64,000 bases of DNA. It comes from Phytophthora sp. 'mugwort' (lineage: Eukaryota; Oomycota; Peronosporomycetes; Peronosporales; Peronosporaceae). The notes under the pieces are model-generated. The model was not told where the DNA came from and did not search any database. It saw only the letters and a list, made by a program, of their open reading frames with translations. Below are positions 11,150-22,231 of the stretch, in pieces. The DNA lies in NCBI GenBank assembly GCA_033558025.1, contig JAUCEF010000012.1:1984001-2048000 (forward strand), in the 5' to 3' direction. The translations under genes were made by a program, and so were the position numbers. The number at the start of each line of letters is the position of its first letter. Positions within the stretch are counted from its first letter, which is position 1.

Positions 11150-11310
11150 CGTATTTTTTTTTACAATAGCACCACTTACCGTGGTGGACCCTAACCAATC
11201 CACGAAGGCGGGCTCGAACCCAGGGCAGCAAATTAATAGAGTCGGACCTATCCCGCTTCACCAAATTCTCAGAACCACTCACACTAATTACACACCACTA
11301 ATTGCGGTTG
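11150..11310 (-). mobile_element. SINE-like insertion with tRNA-type B box and poly-A tail
   Basis: On the minus strand a stretch near 11275-11185 contains TGGTGAAGCGGGATAGG (A-box-like) and GGGTTCGAGCCC (B box, the tRNA T-loop sequence). It ends in an A-run (T-run at about 11151-11162 on the plus strand). Imperfect direct repeats beginning AATTGC lie on both sides. This fits a tRNA-derived SINE. It does not fold into a good complete tRNA. Confidence 0.4.
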
Positions 11311-11375
11311 CTACTGTATATATGGAGGAGTATCCGCAACCTGTGCTTTTGTGGTGTCTGGATATGCAGCAGTAG

Positions 11376-12112
11376 CTCAGAAAAGAAAAATGAAAATGTA
11401 ATTACCAGAAAAGTTATTTTGTAGACGTAAAAAAAAACACTGCCAGTTTTACGACCATATAAATTATTCGTATTTGTCTGCGATCTTATCGAATAAATAA
11501 TTCAGTACAAATATTCCAGTATATTTGCCGTACAATCATTTATTCGGGGCCTGATCGTTCGCTCTGGCTCTTTTATCAGCAGCAGCCACGCAGAAGATAC
11601 CAGGTCGGATCCGACGGCAACCAGGGCAGATGGAAGGGAACACGTTTTCCAAAACGCTCGGGACTTGGATCGCACCCCCGACGAAAACACCCGTCTCTGT
11701 TGCGACTGGATCCCCAGTACCTTCCCGTTGCTTTCGCCCTCAAGAGAGAGAGGATCAGACTGTCTATTCAACTTCACGGTGTACAAGATGCCTTCGACTT
11801 CAACTTGGACTACATTTGGTGGAGATTCTAGTCCCCAATAAGACCAAATAGACAAGTCTGCCTCTCTCTCTCTCTACATTTGGTGGAGATGAGCCGGGTC
11901 GACTGATCCAACGCGCAAATCTTTGAGGTGATCTTCACGGAAACTATACCTTGCCGTTCCGACGATATTAATTAAAAATTAATAACAACAAGAAACAAAG
12001 GTTGCATGTACTACATGATTAAAACTCTCACTATTTCTTAAAGAGTGTCAATCTTATGCTGGAGCACAATACAACCCGAACCAAGCCTAAAAAGGAGTCT
12101 GTCTGGTCGCAC
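11376..12112. other. No gene seen; possible LTR-element remnant
   Basis: Contains an exact 16-mer duplication, CTACATTTGGTGGAGA, at 11810-11825 and 11874-11889, with CT repeats between them. The minus-strand frame at 11502-11855 shows no motif. It may be the edge of a retroelement; no domain supports that. Confidence 0.3.
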
Positions 12113-14860
12113 TCAGCCCACACACCTCGCTCGCCACTTACACATGCACCTGGCCGCTGAAAACCGCCTCCTCCGCATTCCTACTGATGTAAATGGGACG
12201 TTCACCTTCGCCACTTCCCAGTTCGACGTGTTCACGTTGTAGAAGCTCAGCTGCTTCTCGCGGATACCGATACTCACTGTCGTGCTCGCGCCGGCCTCCA
12301 ACTCCACATTCGCGAAACCGACCAGAGCCGTCGAAGCGAACTGTACGTCCGGATACGCCGTCGCGGCATCCGCTGGCGGGCCAATGTACACTTGCGGCAC
12401 CTCCACGCCCTTCACAAAACAGTGTTTGTCACTGTGAACGACACACTGAAGACTGCGTCAGTGTCGTCCGGGTTGCACGAGACCTCGTAGTTCAGACTGC
12501 TACTGCTTTGCTGCTGTGACGAGCTCGATGCCGCGAAGTTCGGGTTGCTGTACTCGAACGACGTGTAGCTCAAACCGTAGCCGAACGGGAACAGTACACT
12601 CGTGTTCGTGTGCACATACCAGCGGTAGCCGTTGTTCAGACCCTCGCTAAACGTCGCGTTACCGCTCTCCGTGGCCACGCCCTGGCCACGCGCTCCGGGT
12701 ATTCCGGACTGCGGGTCATTGTCGAGTCCAGACTTGCCGGGTACGTCACGGGCAGGCGGCCTTGGGGCACGCTATTACCCAGCAGCAGGTCAGCCGTGGC
12801 CCACCCACCCTCCTGGTTCGGGTACAGCATCTCCAGAACAGCAGCCACGTCGTCCAGCCACGGCATCAGCACGGGCTCGGCGTTGTTCAGCACCACTACA
12901 GTGTTCGGATTCGCAGCAGCCACCTTCGTCACCAGCTCATCCAGGCCGTCGTCCAGGGTCAGACCAGTCTCGGCGGGGCTATTGGCGAACGCGAACACGA
13001 TGGGCGTATCGACCTCCTTGGCGACGTCGACGGCGATCTGGATGTTGGCTGCACGCTGAGCGGGAGTCACCCAGGTCAAGCGCACAGACGTCTGCTCGTC
13101 GATGAGGCCCACGATGTTGGCCTCCAGGTCGTGCCAGCCTTCCTCCAGGTACACGTACGACTTGATATTGTCCCAGTTGTCGCGAGTGGCGATCGAGTTA
13201 CTCCAGGGCTTCATACCACCATCACCGTACAGGCGGTAGCCCGCACCGACCTCCGTTCCATTAATGCTGAAAGCACCGATCGCGAAGATGGTGCCATAGT
13301 CCGGATTCGTGTGGTTCTCCCATCTCGGGATCGCACGCGCGAACGAAAACGTGTAGTGCCCGTCCGTCTCTGCGTATACTTGTCCTTGCCATGTATACGA
13401 CGCGTTCCTCGGTAGAGCAGACGTGCCAGTGAAGTACACGATCTCGTCGTCTGACCTGCTGCCCAGGCTATCGTTGCGGCTCAGCCCAGGGTTCCCCAGC
13501 AGGTTGCGCAGGTGGGTCGACGGAATGATCGTTCCCTCCTGGTCCACGCCGACGGCGTTCGCGACGTCCTGACCTAGACGAGATTTCAAAGCCTCAAGCG
13601 TCGATACCTGGCGTTCAGTAATGCCGTACGCACGCTCAGCAAAATTCGTGCCGTGCGTATACTGCACGCCGTTGGGGCCGATGACGGCGATGGACGAGCC
13701 CGCCTTGATGGGCAGCGTGTCATTGTGGTTTTTGAGCAGAATTCCCGACTTGACGGCGATATCGTACGAGATCTTGGCATGATCCTCTACCACATCCTGC
13801 GGCAGTGGCGACGAGCCCTCTGTAGTCGTGCCCAGTAGCCCAAACTCGTCGTACTTGGCCAGGATGTGGCCCACGGCACGGTTCAGATACGACTCGCTCA
13901 GGTTTGTGAGATATAGATGTGGTCGTATAGCGCGTCGTAGTATGAGCCTGTCGGCATCTCGAGGTCCATGCCGGCGATGAGGCTCTCGGCGGTCGAATGC
14001 GTGGCGCCCCAGTCGCTCATGACGATGGCAGAGCTGTTGTAGTCGTTTCGCATGGTGTTGAATAGCGGTTCGTACTCACAGGCCGGAATGCCGTTGATCT
14101 GTGCGTACGAACACATGAGCGTGGCGGCATTTCCTTCTTGCAGAAGAGTGCCGTGAGCAACCCAATACAGCTCTTGAAGCGTCTGCAAGTCCACAACGCT
14201 ATTGACATCGCCAGCACTTGCACCGGTAGACGACGGTCCGATCTGTTTGGCGTTGGCCATTGAGCCCTGAGCCTGTAGACTCTCAACACCTTGGACACCG
14301 AGACGGGCGTTCAGGTATGGGTCCTCACTGTACGACTGCCAGAAATTCCCCTCCACGGGGTCCCGCAGGATGTTCACACGAGGTGAGAGAGCTACTGCCA
14401 TGTTGAACAGCTTGGCCTCCTTGCCCGTGATCACGCCGTGCTGGTAAGCCGCTTTCAATGACCATGTGGCAGCCACGTTGAGCTGCGTGGGTGGTCCCGT
14501 GGCGTTCTGCACGATGTTGATACCAGCTTCACCATCAGTTAGTCGGATAGAGGGGATGCCCTGCGACGTGATGGGGACGCTGTAGCCGGCCTGCTGCTGG
14601 TTGCCGTCTGAGTCGACAGCGCCGTGGACGAGGCTGACCGTCTCCTCGGCAGTCAGGGCCTCGATGATGGCGTCAACCTTGTCGTTGCCCGTGCGCCAGG
14701 AGACGGTGGCGAGCGGATCGCCGGCGCTAACGAGTTGCGTACAGAGAGCGAAGGCGATACCCCAAATGTGACGGAGACCATGATCTGATGCTCCGAGTGG
14801 GTTGATGTTTGTAGTCGGAGGCACGTTTGCGAATGAATGGGGATGCGATCGGGACACCAA
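12113..14860 (-). pseudogene. Secreted glycoside hydrolase family 3 beta-glucosidase, broken
   Basis: About 900 codons of GH3 in successive frames. Near 14790 a hydrophobic stretch (IWGIAFALCTQLVSAG) looks like a signal peptide. The N-terminal domain includes GIPSIRLTDGEAGI and VMSDWGATHS, whose Asp is the GH3 nucleophile. The second part (13874-12636) contains a PA14-type insertion (VYFTG...YTWQGQVYAETDGHYTFSF) and the C-terminal sandwich domain. FPFGYGLSYTSFEYS and EVPQVYIGPP mark the fibronectin-type end. Frame changes occur near 13900, 12685 and 12417, and probably one at the signal peptide. Such enzymes release glucose from beta-glucans outside the cell. It lies divergent from the carboxylesterase, 1.5 kb apart. 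Confidence 0.85.
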
Positions 14861-16392
14861 ACACTAAATACTTTCAAAGTTGCTGTATTGTTTCTAATAT
14901 AAACTTGAAATTATGAAGTGGAAGTGCAAGCATAATACGTTGACCCGGCCCATGAAGTGCAGCAGTTATGCTGTCAAAGGTACAGTACAATATAAGCGCG
15001 CATAGTATGGGTATCAGTTCATGCGTCCATGTACTGTACAGTAGCTGCAGCGTGCGTTATGCCCGCTAGGATCGGAGGCCGTCATCAATGATGAGGCCCG
15101 CGGAACACGGACTTGATTTGTTTCTCCTTGACGCGCAGGTAGATCGGCCTGCACTACATTTATAAGTCGTACTTCAAGCTGTATTATCAGAGATGATGGG
15201 AGGGAGCCAGACCACTTCAATTTGAACGCTGATAACGTGGATGAGCCGACTAGCAAGATACGGCGGGGCCGTCTCCCCTAGGCGTAAACGTCTTGGACTT
15301 GGAGTTTGTATGCGCAGATCCCATGGCAAACGGCAACCACGCATCAGGCCATATGCTCTCGACCCGAGTTCTCCTTCGTTTGTGTTGGCCGCTGCACAGG
15401 AGGGTGCATCACTTTCAGCGCAGCATCAGCGCCAAGCTGCTTGAACGGAGTCAGATTTGCTAGTGCAGTCCGTCCCCAGCGGTCTCCGACGCGCTATTAA
15501 ATCGTGTACCTCGGTCATGACGCGCTGAAGCATTCAAATCCCGTTGCTTTTTGTACGGCATCTTGGTTACTACAACGGTAATTTGGTGGGACAGCAGCAA
15601 TATTAACCAACACTAACGTACACTAAGCGACTAACGCACACAGTTACTGTACTCTAACGCAGGCAACGAACTCATCAGAATGAAAGGCTTTCATTAGTCA
15701 TTCAGATACACAAAGACGCTGCGCTCGCGACATCAGATTTGATTCGAAGTTCAAGTTCCGGTGCCCAGGGGATCCGTGCTCAAGTGGCATTAAGTCCCGC
15801 GCTCATGATGGCCGCCCAGCTACATGCACAACTGCTAGTTATATATATAAAACTCGTGCGAGGCGCATCATAGCGGCGTTATGCGGTGGGTTATTTCATT
15901 GCTGCCGTAAATGACGCCTCTCGCCGAAGCACCACGCGTACCGTACACAAGTCAAGAGATGCACTGCGATCATTCCCTAAGCAGCGGTCCAGTTCTCTGC
16001 AGCCCACTCGTTAGAGAATCGGACACTTTGGTCAGTTCCAGGCCCCGACTAAAAAAACATGCAACTAGCCAAATTTCATAGTGAGATCCGGGCATTTTTG
16101 ACAGTGCACATTGCACTACCTTTGGCTGCGCTTCAACCTGCGTGGTTGCAGTAGAGCGAGCCCAGTCATCAGCCGCCCAGGAGCGATTGATGGATTTCTA
16201 CGGCAAGTCGAGCGATCCAAAGTCGAGTGACGCTGCACTGTTAGAGCCCTTTTTAGCGCTCTCTCGCTTCCAAGCCCTTTATATCGCTCCGCGACTATGT
16301 CGACGTTAAGGTAAGTCAATTTTAGGAAGACATTAACCAATTTGGAGCTAAGTGCCTACAACAGTTTCCTCGGCGGTCTGCTCCGCTCGTAA
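14861..16392. other. Shared upstream region of GH3 and carboxylesterase genes
   Basis: No credible gene; the short frames are unrelated to one another and without motifs. It probably held both promoters. The junction where the excised chromosome fragment closed into a circle could lie here or between 11.0 and 12.1 kb; nothing visible marks it. Confidence 0.4.
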
Positions 16393-17793
16393 ATGAGACC
16401 GGTCGCAAGAATCCTTGCCATCGCGGTGTTTGTGGTGTCGTTGGCCACTGCCACTGACCCACCCACGGTCGCCGTCAAGAATGGATCCTACTACGGCGTC
16501 TACCTGGAATACTACGACCAGGACCTCTTCCTTGGAATGCCCTACGCGCAGCCACCCGTCGGAGATCTTCGCTTCCGTAACCCCGAGCCTTTAAATACGA
16601 CGTGGACGGAGGCGAAGAACGCAACGGAGTACTCTCCGGAGTGTTATGGTTACGGCAGCGACCAATGGGTGCTGGGGAACGTGGTCTCGGAGGATTGCTT
16701 AACCATCAGCGTAGTGCGCCCCAACAGTATCTCCGACGGGGCCGAGCTTCCAGTAGCCGTGTGGATCACGGTGGCGGCTTCACCCAGGGCGGGTCGAGGG
16801 ATCGAGGGATCCTCGTTACAACCAGTCGTACATGATCAAGGAGGCGACTGATGCTGGTATGCCGTTCATGGGTGTGAGCATTAACTACCGTTTGCAGGCG
16901 TTCGGCTTCTTGTGGGGAAGCGCTGTCAAAGAGGCTGACTTCGCGAACCTTGGTCTGAAGGACCAGCACCTGGCGCTGCACTGGGTTCAGGAGAATATTG
17001 CTGCTTTTGGCGGTGATCCGAACAAAGTCACGATCTGGGGCGAGAGTGCCGGTGCCATGAGCGTTGGCTACCAGCTTCTCGCGTACGACGGCCGCGATGA
17101 CGGTTTGTACCGTTCAGCAATTATGCAGTCAGGTGCCCCTGCCAAGGTGCCATCGACATACCTGAACACGACGCAGTGGGATGTGTACTACAACAACATT
17201 ACGGCAGCGGCCAACTGCAGCTCTGCACCAGACACGCTGCACTGTCTGCGTCAAGTTCCAGTGGAGACGCTCTCGGCAATCTTCAACAGCTCCGTTGCAA
17301 CTTCGGCTTCGTATCGTCCGATTGTTGACGGCGACTTCCTCACAGACGTGGGTCCAGCACTGCTAACCGAGGGCAAATTCGTGCATGTCCCCATTCTGCA
17401 CGGTGTGAACAACGACGAAGGTTCGGCCTTCGGTGCTCGTGGTGCTACAGTGAACAACACGGACGAGTTCATGTCGTTTCTGGTCGACAGTATGGGCGAG
17501 ACAAAAGAGACGGCAGCGATCCTCGCGGAAGTGTACCCGGACATCCCCGCTATCGGCATCCCCGGTACTCTACACGGCCGCCCCGCGGTGGACTCGGGTT
17601 ATGGCAAGATGTACAAGCGCGCTGCCGCATATGGCGGTGATGTGGTCATGCATGCCCCGCGTCGCTACGTGTCGGAGATTTGGGCTGCTAATGACCACCC
17701 GAGCTACAGCTACGTGTTCAACGTCCTAACGGCGGGCAACAACGAATACATCGGCGCGACGCACTTCACTGAGGTTGCGTTTGTGTTCTATAA
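16393..17793 (+). pseudogene. Secreted type B carboxylesterase, 5' part, interrupted by Maverick
   Basis: Starts with a clear signal peptide (RILAIAVFVVSLATA). Family features follow in order: FLGMPYAQPPVGDLRF, SEDCLTISV, HGGGF (oxyanion hole), GVSINYRLQAFGF, LKDQHLALHWVQENIAAFGGDP and GESAGAMS near 17040, whose Ser is the nucleophile. GVNNDEG carries the probable acid region and a His-containing GATHFTEVAFVFYN lies at the end. Two single-base frameshifts lie at about 16770 and 16830. At 17793 the gene stops abruptly at the virus terminal repeat. The remaining C-terminus is probably the fragment at 10755. Enzymes of this family hydrolyse ester bonds outside the cell. Confidence 0.85.
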
Positions 17794-17971
17794 CAGTAGT
17801 AATACTTGGAACATTACGCCGGCAGTTTTTTTTACTTTCCGTAATTTACCACCAAGAACATTCCTGGAACCTTCTTTCGGACCAGCTGCTATTTTGACCA
17901 TGCAACCTCTCGACCACCTGAGAGCGAATGCAACGCCTTTTGGATCTTAGGGTGGTTTCAGATCCGCTCAA
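17794..17971. repeat. Maverick terminal inverted repeat, left terminus
   Basis: Inverse partner of 10578-10754. The outer end is at 17794 inside the carboxylesterase frame, and the element lies to the right. The two outer ends therefore face each other across host DNA, the reverse of a normal insertion. Confidence 0.8.
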
Positions 17972-18043
17972 GCACTAAGATCGCTCTGTCGGTAATTTCT
18001 GAATTAATTAAAAAAAGTCCCAAAAATTTAAAAGGGGGTATGT

Positions 18044-18050
18044 ATATAGA
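18044..18050 (+). promoter_or_regulatory. ATATAGA motif before the ExoX-like gene
   Basis: ATATAGA lies 17 bases before the ATG at 18068, just inside the left terminal repeat. It is the same motif as before several other genes of this element. Confidence 0.5.
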
Positions 18051-18067
18051 TACACCCCACTGATAAC

Positions 18068-18370
18068 ATGTCGAACGAACTAACTTTCGGAAAATACAAA
18101 GGTAAGACCATTGAAGAGGTCTATGATAGTGATCCCGGCTATTGTCGTTGGGTTTTCAATCAACCCAATCAAATTATTAGTGATGAAATCAAGATATTCC
18201 TCCACAGCAAGTTTCTGACTGATGATAACTCTTACATGATGACTTGGGGTAAGTATCGAGGTAAGACCCTCAAGCAGATCAGTCGAATGAATCCAGGATA
18301 TATCGATTACCTTCGCAAGAACCAATTCGTTATTGAAAAGTGTCCTAAGCTACTGAAAGAGTTAAGCTAA
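18068..18370 (+). CDS. Small protein with two ExoX C-terminal-like repeats
   Basis: An intact 100-codon gene. Two copies of the same motif are present: FGKYKGKTIEEVYDSDPGYC at residues 7-26 and WGKYRGKTLKQISRMNPGYI near 60-79. This G-K-Y-x-G-K-T...D-P-x-Y pattern is known as the ExoX-like C-terminal domain, found alone or fused to nucleases in phages and large DNA viruses. A role in DNA binding or repair is only inference. It is the first gene after the left terminal repeat, and one of the few in the element with no visible damage. Confidence 0.7.
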   Translation: MSNELTFGKYKGKTIEEVYDSDPGYCRWVFNQPNQIISDEIKIFLHSKFLTDDNSYMMTWGKYRGKTLKQISRMNPGYIDYLRKNQFVIEKCPKLLKELS

Positions 18371-18392
18371 GAAAAAAATATTTTTTTTAAAT

Positions 18393-20110
18393 CTAAGCTG
18401 TGGTAAAATCTAAAATCTCACCCGTTAGGCGATCGTAAGATAGCTCTTGCTCACTCACAACCAGTACGAGCATATTTGTTCCTTGGCATCCTGCGCTTAT
18501 GCCTTGTACCTGAATAGCCTGAGGAATATCACGCTCAGTCAGACGACTGACATCAGCAATGAGAACGCGGTTAGTTAGCGACCACGTCTGATAGTCAAGA
18601 AGACCATTCACCAGCTCAGGAGTCAAATCACCATTTATCGATCCAATCTTAGCCAGTTCATTGTGAAAGTGGTGGAAGTCATAGTCATGGCTGATATCGA
18701 ACGTCTGATGAGATCCGATACGGACGTTGAAGTTGCGAATAGACGATCCCGGGTGAAGCGACCACGGAGCCGAATCGAAAGGACTCTGAAATTGCTGTAC
18801 AGCGGCGGAAGCAAAGCTACCCGTCTGTTCAGCGAAAGGAAGAAGAATAATGTATTTGGCATTTTTAACAGACGCCGACAGTTGGAGATCGAATGCAGCA
18901 TTATGCTGGGTCGCTTGCTTACCAACAGCAGCACGCTGATAGAACCACTGAGCATCGCAGTCATTGTATCGAAATTTCTTAACAGGCTTGAAAATAATAG
19001 CCTGAGGGTTCTCAAGATGTACGAACGGTACATACAGACGAGAAGTGGTGAAAGGCATGTAAGTTCCATCAATATTGGGTTCAAGGGCATTGACTACAGC
19101 GCCCCAGGAAATACTGAATGGAGCGGAATTAGCGATGACACCAGCCATAGGATTACCAGTGGAGGTAGCCGCAAGCATAACAGCGCATACATTACCACTT
19201 GCAAGAGTAGTACTTGTTAGAGACAAACCCTTAGCAGCGCTTACAGCGACAGCGGAAGTACCCTGATTGACGCGGAAGCGAAGACGAATTTGAGGATTGG
19301 CCATCAAGTCAAGATCCTTGAAGATAGGATGGAGGTCAGTTAGCTTGATCTTGAGCATGTAGTTCCACGTTCCCATGATCGCATCAGCAGCGTTAGAGCT
19401 AGCAACGAAAGCATCGCGAGCAGTTTGGTTAGCAATGGTAGTAGAAGCAGCCGCCGCACCTATCGAAGGCCACGAAGTAGAGAAATCAGCACCAGCGGTA
19501 GGAGGGTTCGATAGAAGACGCTTAACGAGACCATCATTGGGATAGAGGCGCCACCGGCGGGACCAGTGGTAGTGAAAGAAGACGTGAATGCAGTAGTGTT
19601 GCTGTATCCATCACCGGTAGTCGAGCTTGTAGCAGAGCTGTATGAAACGGACTGAGCGGAATCGGGGAAAAGGAACGACTCAGCACCATGCTTTTCAGCG
19701 TACTGAGGACTATAACCTGTCTGAGCACGAATATTGTTCCAAAACAGTTTGTAGTCAGCCATACTGATAATGGTCTTACCATTGAGCTCAAGCGACATGC
19801 TATCGATGATATTCCAGTTGCCGCACTTTAGAGTAGCACAGAAACGATTGGCAGCAGCGGTCTGAGCGGTACCGCCATTCTTCATCGATACCTTGTATGG
19901 GAGCATGAGGTAAGCATCGCGAAGACATGCGAATCCCTCAGAACCATTAAGCTGAGCAGTTGCATCAATGGTAATGACACCATTCTGGTATGAACCCTGA
20001 TTCAGATCAATAACAAACGGGACACGCTTGCCGGAAGATACCTTGATCTCAGGATCGCTCTTGAGCGAACTCTGGTACAAATATTGGTCGGTTAGTTGAG
20101 TTTCACTCAT
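18393..20110 (-). pseudogene. MCP: Major capsid protein (double jelly-roll type), one frameshift
   Basis: About 570 codons from the ATG at 20110. The N-terminal part (20110-19540) and C-terminal part (from about 19530 to 18393) are in different frames; the single-base shift lies near 19530-19545. The second part contains FQSPFDSAPWSLHPGSSIRN and HDYDFHHFHNELAKIGSING, then SLTNRVLIADVSRLTERDIP and a YDRLTGEI-like end. This pattern recalls capsid proteins of Polinton-like viruses and Mavericks. I infer that it builds the icosahedral shell. Support comes from length, position next to protease and penton, and general character; a structural prediction would settle it. Confidence 0.65.
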
Positions 20111-20117
20111 CGTTGAA

Positions 20118-20124
20118 TCTATAT
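20118..20124 (-). promoter_or_regulatory. ATATAGA motif between capsid and protease genes
   Basis: Reads ATATAGA on the capsid strand, 7 bases before the ATG at 20110. The protease gene starts in the other direction at 20159, so the 48-bp gap is a shared promoter region. Confidence 0.55.
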
Positions 20125-20158
20125 GGTTTCTAATATACTTTTCAGGAAATTAAATATT

Positions 20159-20538
20159 ATGAGCCATCTTATCAAGCCCATCACATCCGACCATGAATTA
20201 ATCGAACTATCGAAAATAATTGGGGTTCATCTTGATGATATCTATGAATCAAGTGAAATAACGAAACCAATTTCGAAGAAAGGATCATACCTCATTCTAC
20301 TACGACCACCTAATATTAATGTAGGCCATTGGACGGCAGTTCATAACGGTGAGTATTTCGATAGTATGGGTGAAGCAGGTCCTACTAAGTATGGAATTGG
20401 AAGATACAACCCCAAGCAATATCAAGGGACTTATGGAGATTATTGCGGACCATTTGCATCCTTTGGCTCTATTCCAAGCAACACAAGAAACCACAATTAT
20501 TTTCAAAGATGAAGGATTTAAACCTGACAATAATATAA
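20159..20538 (+). pseudogene. Adenain-like maturation cysteine protease, one frameshift
   Basis: The start is the second ATG at 20159 (MSHLIKPITSDHELIELSKI). The catalytic layout of the adenovirus-protease family is present: GHWTAVH (His), EYFDSMGE (Asp), NPKQYQ (Gln) and DYCGPFA (Cys). Right after the cysteine a single-base shift moves the frame; in the shifted frame an LWLYSK-type helix continues to TAA at 20536-20538, 2 bases before the next gene. In Mavericks this enzyme cleaves capsid precursors. It is about 126 codons long, a little shorter than animal adenovirus proteases. Confidence 0.8.
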
Positions 20539-20540
20539 CC

Positions 20541-21301
20541 ATGACTTTCAAGGAGTTATCAGTTTCATCAGCTATCCCCGAAGCGAAGCTCAAGCGAGCG
20601 TTCAAGACAGGAACACTAACGCTGTCGAAAGATGATCTAAGCGGAAGCGGAGCTACACTACATCTACATCCCGAGAGCTACGCTAAGGCAGTCAAGGCTG
20701 CTAAAGCGGGGAAAGGAACGCGACTGACTATCACAAAGAAGGAAATCGGCTATCCATTCAAGCATATGAATGGTGGAGGCATGCACGGAGCGAGTATTTG
20801 GTCTAAGGTATGGGAGGTATCAAATCATCTTTTAAGTTCGCCAAAGACTCAGGATTACTTAGTAGAGCAGCTGATTTTGCAGTTCCCGCTCTTGCAACAT
20901 ATGCAGGTCAGCCACCGGCGGCTATCCCCGCAAGAGCAGCCATTCGTTCCATGACGGGTATTGGTGTCTATGACAGCGACTCTGATAAGGAAGGAGGAAA
21001 ACTAACTATGACTGATGTGAAGAAGGGAGCTAAGCGAGCTCTATCTTACGCTAAACGAAAGGGGGTTCTAACTGGTGCAGTTGATGCAGGAGAGAAGTAC
21101 CTACTATTCAAGGCGACTAAGCCTGAGCATGAAAACCTAATCAAGTCTATCCGTGGAGAAGTAAAGAGACGATACGGCGTTGGTGTAGCCAAGGCCAAGC
21201 CCAAAACATTTGCAAAGGGTAGTCAAGAGGCTAAGGATCACATGGCTAAGAATCGAGCTATGAGAAAGAAGGCTATGGCAGCTGGAAGTTTTACTTTCTA
21301 A
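20541..21301 (+). pseudogene. Minor capsid/core protein (protein VI/X-like), one frameshift
   Basis: About 253 codons starting 2 bases after the protease end. The first half contains GTLTLSKDDLSGSGATLHLHPESY, the middle SIWSKVW (amphipathic, tryptophan-rich), then alanine-rich AADFAVPALATYAGQPPAAI and a strongly basic tail. The frame changes near 20810. The order (short beta-rich head, amphipathic helix, basic tail) recalls the minor capsid proteins next to the protease in Mavericks, which line the capsid interior or disrupt membranes in related viruses. The specific role is inference. Confidence 0.5.
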
Positions 21302-21319
21302 AAAAAATATATCATCAGC

Positions 21320-22185
21320 TTATTTTTTTGGACGAATTAGAAGCATGATCGATACTGATGTATCACGAAAGATTACTTTCTTATCATCCTGATTGTAAAT
21401 GCTAATTGTGATCGTAGAGCGAGAGCCATTGTGGCAGTTCATCCAAGCATATTGACTTCGTTTATAATTAATCAACTTTCCAATTGGGGCATCACCTCTA
21501 TCAAACGCACTTAGAATATCCCCCGAGGCGACGTACTCATTTTTTGTAAGATCACAACGAACGATGTATGAGCTCGTTGGATGAGCTTGAGGAATGATAT
21601 TTGATAGCTGAGCGCTTGCAACAGTAGCCGATGCAGCGGGATACGTTCCTGAAACAAGACCAAGAACCTTACCAAACTCAGCATTGTCAATAATCAGACG
21701 AGGCACGCGTGTAATTGTAGGCAAACCAGTACCAGAAACGGAATAAAGCCCAGTAGCGGGTCTTGTATATCCTGATGGGAGGGAAGTAGGAGTAGGCGAG
21801 AAATCGATCTGAGCAGCGTAATGGACACTGTTTTGAATCAATTGGATATAGAAAACGTTATTCCCTTCGCTATCGATCAGATATGCACCAGCGCTGATCA
21901 AAGCAGCTTGGATGCTTGCGTTGATATTTGTGTATTGATATATACCATCTTTAGATTAATACTTATCGTAGATGTAGTAGCCGCCGTTGGCACGTCGATT
22001 TTGAATGAAGTATTCTGAAATTGCATCGCATCTATGTTATATTCCGAGTTGTACATGCTGATTGATTGAACAGCACAAACAGCTTCATGGATGTCAGCAG
22101 CCGATCCAGGGAATTGATATTTCCAAGTGGAATTGTATCCATCTTGTACGACGTTGGTACTGTCGATTTTGATGAAACTTGACAT
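21320..22185 (-). pseudogene. Penton-like minor capsid protein, one frameshift
   Basis: About 288 codons from the ATG at 22185. The start STWKYQFPGSAADIHEAVCAVQSISMYNSEYNI matches the opening of penton/minor capsid proteins of Polinton-like and other large DNA viruses (a short strand ending in FP, then A-V-x-S-I-S-M-Y). A single-base shift near 21940 splits it. The rest is beta-rich and ends ISIYNQDDKKVIFRDTSVSI. It would close the five-fold vertices of the capsid. Assigned from the N-terminal pattern and position between minor capsid and ATPase. Confidence 0.6.
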
Positions 22186-22231
22186 CGTTAATTATATGAT
22201 GCTAAGCATATTTCTGATTGATTAAATGGAG

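Noticed and set aside
11185..11275. A functional tRNA gene
   Set aside because: Only the T-arm box and a weak A box fit; no acceptor stem pairs and an A-tail follows, so I call it SINE-like.
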